NCBI GenBank assembly: GCA_964001305.1 | Contig: CAXFAI010000039.1 | Span: 1 to 64,000, forward strand | DNA: 64,000 bases | Source of the DNA: CAJXMH01 sp964001305 | GTDB lineage: Bacteria > Bacteroidota > Bacteroidia > Flavobacteriales_E > Vicingaceae | Reading direction: 5' to 3' | Position numbers and translations under genes: made by a program | Notes under the pieces: generated by a model | Told to the model about the DNA's origin: nothing | What the model saw: only the letters and a program-made list of their open reading frames with translations | The model's database searches: none | In this document: positions 59,710-64,000 of the stretch, one piece after another | Position numbering within the stretch: the stretch's first letter is position 1 | How the letters are laid out: each line of letters starts with the position of its first letter

Positions 59710-61308
59710 ATGAGAGTATTGACTTTTTATTTGAGCTTAATCATTAGTTTGTTAAGCAATCAACTTGTGGCCCAAAGTGAAGATTCAAAATTGGTGGTTG
59801 GAATTGTTGTTGACCAGATGAGGTATGATTATATAGATAGGTATTGGAGTGAATTTGGAGAAGAGGGTTTTAAAACTTTGGTAAACCAAGGTTTTTTCGC
59901 AAGAAGTGTAAACTATCATTATAAACCAACTTATACAGGTTCAGGTCATGCTTCCATTTTTACTGGAGCATCACCTTCAAAACATGGAATCGTTGGAAAT
60001 AATTGGTATTCAAGAAGTGAAGAGAAAGTTGTCTATTGTGCAGAAAGTCTCAAGGATGATAGTAACTATTGGATGTCTCCTCAACGATTGAGAGGAAGAA
60101 CGATTGCAGATGAAATTAAGTTAAGTAGGGGGGCGGAAGTTAAAAGTTATGGAATCTCTTTAAAAGATCGGGGAGCAATACTTCCTGCAGGCTTTTTAGC
60201 TGATGCCGCATTTTGGTTTAGTAGTGATGAGCAAAAGTGGATTAGTAGTGAATTTTATTCCAATAATAATCCAGAATGGTTAAAGCAATTTAATGAGCAA
60301 GACCTAGTAGACAAATATCTTTCAAATCCTTGGACGCTTAGTTTAAGTGAAGATAAATATGCTCAAAGTAGCCCAGATGAAAATAACTATGAAACGCCAT
60401 TATTTAAAAATGGAGGAACTACTTTTCCTTACAATTTATTAGAAGCTTATCGACAAGAAGGAATTGGTATTTTAAAATCTATACCGCAAGGGAACACCAT
60501 GACAACTGACTTAGCTATCCAACTGATACAGTCTGAAAAATTAGGTGAAGATGAAGTATTGGACTTTCTTTCGATTAGTTACTCTGCAACGGATTATGTT
60601 GGTCACCGATTTGGTGTCGGCTCAAGAGAGGTGCATGATACTTATATCAAGCTAGATCAGGATATTGCACGTTTAATTTCTTACCTGAATACAACGATTG
60701 GAAAGGACAAGTATTTACTCTTTTTAACTTCAGACCATGGAGCTGGAGAAGTGAGAAACTCATTAAAAGAAAAGAACTTACCTCACGGTAAAATAGAAAC
60801 AAAAAAATTAAAAGAAGAATTAGATTCAGCATTGGATGCAAAATTTGGACCTTCCGAATGGATTAGCTCATTCATTAACTTAAATGTTTACCTAAACAAT
60901 AAACCATTCGAATCTGGCTTTGTAGAAAAACAAAAAATAGTTGACTTTCTAGTTGAGTACATAAAAACGAAAAATGGGGTATTGGATGTTTGGACACAAT
61001 CACATACGGTCAGTCAGCTATACTTAAATTTACTGACAGCAAATGGATTTTTAAATAGGGAATCTGGCGACTTAATTATCGTTGAACAGGCTTCTTGGAC
61101 CAATTATTCGGATAAAGGTTCAACTCATGGAAGTCCATATCATTATGATACCCATGTGCCGTTAATTATTTATGGAAATGGTGTTTCAAGAGGTCAAACT
61201 TTCAAAGCCTACACCATAGCCGAAATTGCGCCGACAATTGCTCAATTACTTAAGGTGCCTTGTCCCGAACTAAGTGAAGGGGAGGTGATTAAAGAATTGT
61301 TTAAATAA
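59710..61308 (+). CDS. pafA: PafA-like alkaline phosphatase
   Basis: Periplasmic or surface alkaline phosphatase releasing phosphate from organic esters; PafA enzymes are calcium-tolerant and common in Bacteroidota. 532 residues, signal peptide MRVLTFYLSLIISLLSNQLVAQ, metal Asp in VVGIVVDQMRYDYIDRYW, catalytic Thr in HYKPTYTGSGHASIFTG, metal His/Asp in SATDYVGHRFG and TSDHGAGEV, and the late THGSPYHYDTHVPLIIYG. It starts 2 bp after crcB. The gene name follows family resemblance. Confidence 0.82.
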   Translation: MRVLTFYLSLIISLLSNQLVAQSEDSKLVVGIVVDQMRYDYIDRYWSEFGEEGFKTLVNQGFFARSVNYHYKPTYTGSGHASIFTGASPSKHGIVGNNWYSRSEEKVVYCAESLKDDSNYWMSPQRLRGRTIADEIKLSRGAEVKSYGISLKDRGAILPAGFLADAAFWFSSDEQKWISSEFYSNNNPEWLKQFNEQDLVDKYLSNPWTLSLSEDKYAQSSPDENNYETPLFKNGGTTFPYNLLEAYRQEGIGILKSIPQGNTMTTDLAIQLIQSEKLGEDEVLDFLSISYSATDYVGHRFGVGSREVHDTYIKLDQDIARLISYLNTTIGKDKYLLFLTSDHGAGEVRNSLKEKNLPHGKIETKKLKEELDSALDAKFGPSEWISSFINLNVYLNNKPFESGFVEKQKIVDFLVEYIKTKNGVLDVWTQSHTVSQLYLNLLTANGFLNRESGDLIIVEQASWTNYSDKGSTHGSPYHYDTHVPLIIYGNGVSRGQTFKAYTIAEIAPTIAQLLKVPCPELSEGEVIKELFK

Positions 61309-61313
61309 AAAAA

Positions 61314-61340
61314 CCGGTGAGCGTCCATCAAACTCACCGG
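61314..61340 (-). terminator. Terminator for the minus-strand gene at 61.4 kb
   Basis: Perfect 8-bp GC-rich stem CCGGTGAG / CTCACCGG with an 11-base loop; on the minus strand it runs into TTTTTTTATTTA. The stem begins six bases after the stop of the plus-strand phosphatase gene, so it may also slow transcripts from that side. Confidence 0.85.
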
Positions 61341-61372
61341 CCTTACAAATCACTCTTAACTAACCAATTAAC

Positions 61373-62398
61373 TTAAGAGCATGAAAACCGATTCTCACCA
61401 AAATAAATCGATTCTAGATGTATTGGATTAAACTTTGTTGGTAGTAGATTGAAATATGGGATATTAAGTTTGTTTTCTTTTGCCTTCTTGTTGAAACGTT
61501 CAAGTATACAAGAATCAAAAGCTAGATTATAAGCCTCTAATCGTTCACTTGAGATCTCTTGCAATTTTCTACTGCCATACTTTAATTTATCATTTTGTAA
61601 AAGGAAAATAACTTCAATTTGCTCTAAAATATTCTTTAGGTAAAATCTTAAGAAACCAAAGTAAATTTCATTCACAGAAGATTTACATGTACTTAAGAGT
61701 TCTTCTTTATTTATGTTATCCTCTTTTAAAAGTTGTACTTGATCAGCAACGATGACTAAACTTAGACGAGCCAATTGAAGTATTGCCCTAGAAATCCGAT
61801 TCGGATTATCATTTACTAGATTTCGAATTAATCTATAATTTGCAATTAAGGTTTTTGTTGAAGTTTTGGTCGAACTAGATAGTTTCGAGTTAAGTGCCTT
61901 AAATGCTTCTATCAATTTGGTATTTTCGCTTGCTTGATTACTATATTTTTGCTTTAAATGGGCATAAACAGCCTCTAAAGGTGAACCTTTTTGAAGTTCA
62001 TAAATCTCAGCAAGTAAAAAGTCGGAAGCTTCTTCAATTTGATATTGTTTCATCTTGTGAAACAAATCCTCTAATTCCTGTATTTTCTCTCTTTTCTCCT
62101 TTTGCTGACTACCGTACACGGCATAAAAAACAGAAGTTAATAAAAGGTCTTTATAGTCTTTATCTACTTCACCATAATAATTTAAAATACAACGGTAAAT
62201 TATTCTTTCAAATATGACAAATGCATTAAAATCTAATTCCAGTTCATTTGCTGTTTCCGTTGCACTTTTTCCTTCTCGATAGCATTTAAAAATCTCTAAG
62301 CTAACATCAGAATAAGAGCAATTTTGACCCAAACTATTTGCGATAGATTGAGCCTGATCCTCTTTTAATGTTTTTACTATTTCTTCAATGTTGAGCAT
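61373..62398 (-). CDS. All-helical protein of unknown function
   Basis: 341-residue cytosolic protein, no signal peptide or membrane segment, rich in Leu, Lys, Glu and predicted almost fully helical (tetratricopeptide-like spacing of aromatic and Leu residues). Landmarks: VIFERIIYRCILNYYGEV (about 71-88), TSVFYAVYGSQQKEKREKIQ, LLNDKLKYGSRKLQEIS-like segment. The FERI...L core and following helices loosely match the gene at 62.97 kb, so the two may be distant paralogues. No known domain recognised. Its terminator (61314-61340) and preceding 215-bp leader region support a single-gene transcript. Confidence 0.75.
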   Translation of the reverse strand: MLNIEEIVKTLKEDQAQSIANSLGQNCSYSDVSLEIFKCYREGKSATETANELELDFNAFVIFERIIYRCILNYYGEVDKDYKDLLLTSVFYAVYGSQQKEKREKIQELEDLFHKMKQYQIEEASDFLLAEIYELQKGSPLEAVYAHLKQKYSNQASENTKLIEAFKALNSKLSSSTKTSTKTLIANYRLIRNLVNDNPNRISRAILQLARLSLVIVADQVQLLKEDNINKEELLSTCKSSVNEIYFGFLRFYLKNILEQIEVIFLLQNDKLKYGSRKLQEISSERLEAYNLAFDSCILERFNKKAKENKLNIPYFNLLPTKFNPIHLESIYFGENRFSCS

Positions 62399-62492
62399 AG
62401 GGATGTTTAATTACCATGCTAAAGTACTTGCATACATATATAATAAAATAGACAAATACTCTAATAAATACACATTGAAAGATTGTTAAATA

Positions 62493-62549
62493 AACATATA
62501 AACGACAATAACTAACTGTATTGAAGTTAGTTATTGTCGTTTATATGTT
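62493..62549. repeat. 24-bp perfect hairpin, AT-rich
   Basis: Left arm 62493-62516, 9-base loop 62517-62525, right arm 62526-62549, with no mismatch over 24 bp. It lies between two minus-strand genes (62398 start, 62614 stop). A T-rich but interrupted tract follows on the minus strand, so it may be the terminator of the small gene; its length is far beyond the need for that. Confidence 0.85.
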
Positions 62550-62613
62550 ACATTAAAACGTTGTGATTCGTTAAAGTCAAACGTTCTTAATGTTGGGTAT
62601 TCTTAGTTGAAGT

Positions 62614-62796
62614 TTATGGCTCTTGAGTCACACCTGGCTCATTCCATTCATCCCATCCACCACCATCGTCATCTGAAGCATTTTCTGCTTGAGCGGCTGC
62701 GATTTCAGTATTTAATTGATCCTCAGTGTAATTAGAATAGTCAGCTGGTGATCCGTATCCTAGTAATGAAATAAGTAGTGTAATAAGGCTTGTCAT
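62614..62796 (-). CDS. Tiny protein with hydrophobic start and acidic tail
   Basis: 60 residues: a hydrophobic N-terminal segment (MTSLITLLISLLGYGSPADY) that could be a membrane anchor or signal, then an acidic, low-complexity tail (ASDDDGGGWDEWNEPG). No family recognised. Supported as a gene by a TATGTTTG -7 element 25 bp upstream and a long hairpin behind it. It could be a small membrane peptide, or a toxin-like or regulatory peptide; nothing in the sequence decides this. Confidence 0.5.
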   Translation of the reverse strand: MTSLITLLISLLGYGSPADYSNYTEDQLNTEIAAAQAENASDDDGGGWDEWNEPGVTQEP

Positions 62797-62821
62797 TGTT
62801 CGTTCTTTTTAAATTCTGATG

Positions 62822-62829
62822 CAAACATA
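62822..62829 (-). promoter_or_regulatory. -7 element of the small-peptide gene
   Basis: Minus strand TATGTTTG matches TAnnTTTG; it lies 25 bp before the ATG at 62796. No TTG at the -33 position. Confidence 0.45.
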
Positions 62830-62930
62830 AAAAGCCTCTAAAGCTACGGAAGAGACACTTTGCAAAGAAAAGTTACAATGGGGAATAGTTAAATTATAAG
62901 CGAAAAATGCTAGACATCTTGAGTTGCCTG

Positions 62931-62961
62931 TGCTTTATTGTATCTTTACTTTTTCAGCCGA
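62931..62961 (+). promoter_or_regulatory. Possible promoter of the gene at 62.97 kb
   Basis: A TTG (in GAGTTGCC) followed after 20 bp by TACTTTTT, one mismatch from TAnnTTTG, directly before the ATG at 62965. Placement fits a short-leader transcript. Confidence 0.4.
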
Positions 62962-62964
62962 AGT

Positions 62965-64000
62965 ATGTCAGAGAAAAGTTTTAGTCGGTTAAAAAAGCTT
63001 TTATTAAGCCTAAAGCCTCAAGAAAAGAGTTTGGCTTTAAAACATCTATCCGCTTATGACAGGCATAGTAGAAGTGGTAAAACCAAAATGAGGAATCTTT
63101 GCAAAGTTATACTAAAAGATTCTGATATTCAATACGCAAGAGCTAAACAAATTGTTTCATCTCAGACAAACTTAAGATCATTTAACCAACTAATAAGTCG
63201 CACTTTTGAACGTGTAATGGAGTCTTTGTTGTTAGATGTAAATATTAATAGAACAAGTAGTTACAGTAAGGTTTTTCAGAAAAAATTCACCCTTCGAAAA
63301 AAAATTGTTGAAAGTCGAATAATAAGTAGTAAGGGACTAATAAAAGAGTCACTTGAAATGAACAATATCCTCATTAAGGAAGCTAAAAGGTATGAACTTT
63401 TTGATGAGTTATTGGAGTTACTATATCTGCAGCAAGATAAGACGGTTCATCTCAATGGATTTAAAGAATACGATCGATTTGGTAAAGAAATCGAGAAATA
63501 TGAGAAAGTTAGAAATCTCTATCAGCTAGCTCGTCAAACATTAAATCGGTATCACTTAAAAGTAAACTTTTCAGCCTCAAGAGAGGGTGATATCGAATTG
63601 ATGAAGACTACGATGCTTCAACTGCAAGAATATGCTGAGCAATCCGGTTCTGCGAACGTAAAAAGTTTGGCGTTTTTGATTAGCATGGAATACTATGCCC
63701 AACTCAAAGAATATAAGAAGAACATTGAAGTCGGTAGGCAGTTTTTAAATTTAGTTAAAGAGGAAATTACGGTTAGAACCGATCAACGTATTGTATACAT
63801 TCTAGGAACCTTGATTGAGAATTTAATTCTCGATTTTAATTTGAAGGGAGCACTAGAATATATTAAGCAAGCAGAGCGAATAAAACTCTCTAAACAGAGT
63901 AAGAATTATTATAAGTTGCTTGAAAATAAAGTAAAACTTTCTTTTTATGTTGGAGACTATGAAGAAATAAATCAAACAATTGACAAGTTAGATAAAACGG
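62965..64000 (+). CDS. Helical-repeat protein of unknown function (partial, continues beyond window)
   Basis: Open frame from ATG 62965 to the window end, 345 codons with no stop. The start MSEKSFSRLKKLLLSLKPQEKS resembles a Bacteroidota group of large cytosolic proteins that begin with a Leu/Lys-rich helix and a 'SL..xEK' motif, followed by tetratricopeptide-like helices; the function of that group is not known to me. Later segments, such as AQLKEYKKNIEVGRQFLNLV and FNLKGALEYIKQAERIKLS, have the 34-residue TPR feel. FERVMESLLLDV (about 79-90) is shared in pattern with the gene at 61.4-62.4 kb. Confidence 0.75.
   Translation, partial: MSEKSFSRLKKLLLSLKPQEKSLALKHLSAYDRHSRSGKTKMRNLCKVILKDSDIQYARAKQIVSSQTNLRSFNQLISRTFERVMESLLLDVNINRTSSYSKVFQKKFTLRKKIVESRIISSKGLIKESLEMNNILIKEAKRYELFDELLELLYLQQDKTVHLNGFKEYDRFGKEIEKYEKVRNLYQLARQTLNRYHLKVNFSASREGDIELMKTTMLQLQEYAEQSGSANVKSLAFLISMEYYAQLKEYKKNIEVGRQFLNLVKEEITVRTDQRIVYILGTLIENLILDFNLKGALEYIKQAERIKLSKQSKNYYKLLENKVKLSFYVGDYEEINQTIDKLDKT

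Noticed and set aside
1..64000. CRISPR arrays, insertion sequences, prophage genes, rRNA operons
   Set aside because: No regularly spaced repeats beyond the three LytTR-type copies, no transposase or phage proteins and no rRNA-like sequence were seen on reading both strands.

Overview
The window comes from the chromosome of a low-GC member of the Bacteroidota, most likely a marine-type Flavobacteriales (Cryomorphaceae/Schleiferiaceae-like) bacterium; the genus cannot be named from sequence alone. Evidence: several secreted proteins end in type IX secretion (T9SS) sorting domains (PNP/YPNP...G.Y..K..I.K pattern), porT sits behind ubiE, there is a short primary sigma factor without region 1.1, TonB receptors with carboxypeptidase-like N-termini, a TamL lipoprotein, the parA-parB-DUF5683-dapB-lepB block, and promoters of the Bacteroidota TTG...TAnnTTTG type. 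No rRNA, tRNA, CRISPR, insertion sequence or prophage was found, and no gene-free stretch exceeds about 300 bases.

Layout. 1-8.4 kb (minus strand): housekeeping genes fbaB, accD, rpsO, pnp, rpoD and a partial rpe, then the outer-membrane assembly lipoprotein tamL. 8.4-11.2 kb: an rRNA-methyltransferase-like gene, an FAD oxidoreductase and a surface lipoprotein. 11.3-23.9 kb (plus): a cell-surface region with a T9SS-secreted nuclease-like protein, a large FlgD-like secreted protein, a T9SS-secreted OB-fold protein, then a tightly packed set of surface lipoprotein, TonB-dependent receptor, PorV-like barrel and beta-propeller lipoprotein. 23.9-26 kb: a SpoIIE phosphatase with a small partner and a NarL-type regulator with a damaged receiver. 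26.1-34.7 kb (plus): a complete haem-uptake operon with two different HmuY-like haemophores (one T9SS-secreted, one lipoprotein). 34.7-38.8 kb (minus): an H-NOX nitric-oxide sensor, hybrid histidine kinase, LytTR regulator and a pseudo-receiver preceded by three 21-bp-spaced direct repeats. 38.8-45.7 kb (minus): porT, ubiE, lepB, dapB, DUF5683, parB, parA and a metallo-hydrolase. 45.8-48.9 kb (plus): FMN reductase, truA, ABC exporter. 48.9-54.7 kb (minus): proCBA, a PLP dehydratase, purE and purK. 54.8-61.3 kb: an hpt-adk fusion, a pseudo-receiver/PAS/SpoIIE phosphatase, obgE, PAP2, crcB and a PafA-like phosphatase. 61.3-64 kb: two apparently related genes of unknown function, a tiny acidic-tailed peptide gene and a 24-bp perfect hairpin.

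How the genes work together. The haem operon, the surface nuclease/TonB/PorV region and the phosphatase suggest a bacterium scavenging iron, nucleic acids and phosphate at its surface, with PorT and the sorting domains pointing to T9SS as the export route. The strongest candidate for an undescribed system is the H-NOX circuit: sensor, kinase, phosphotransfer domain and LytTR regulator are all encoded together, and a triplicated, exactly 21-bp-phased motif lies between the regulator gene and a downstream gene for a receiver-like protein that has lost every phosphorylation residue. Three separate proteins in the window carry receivers lacking key residues.
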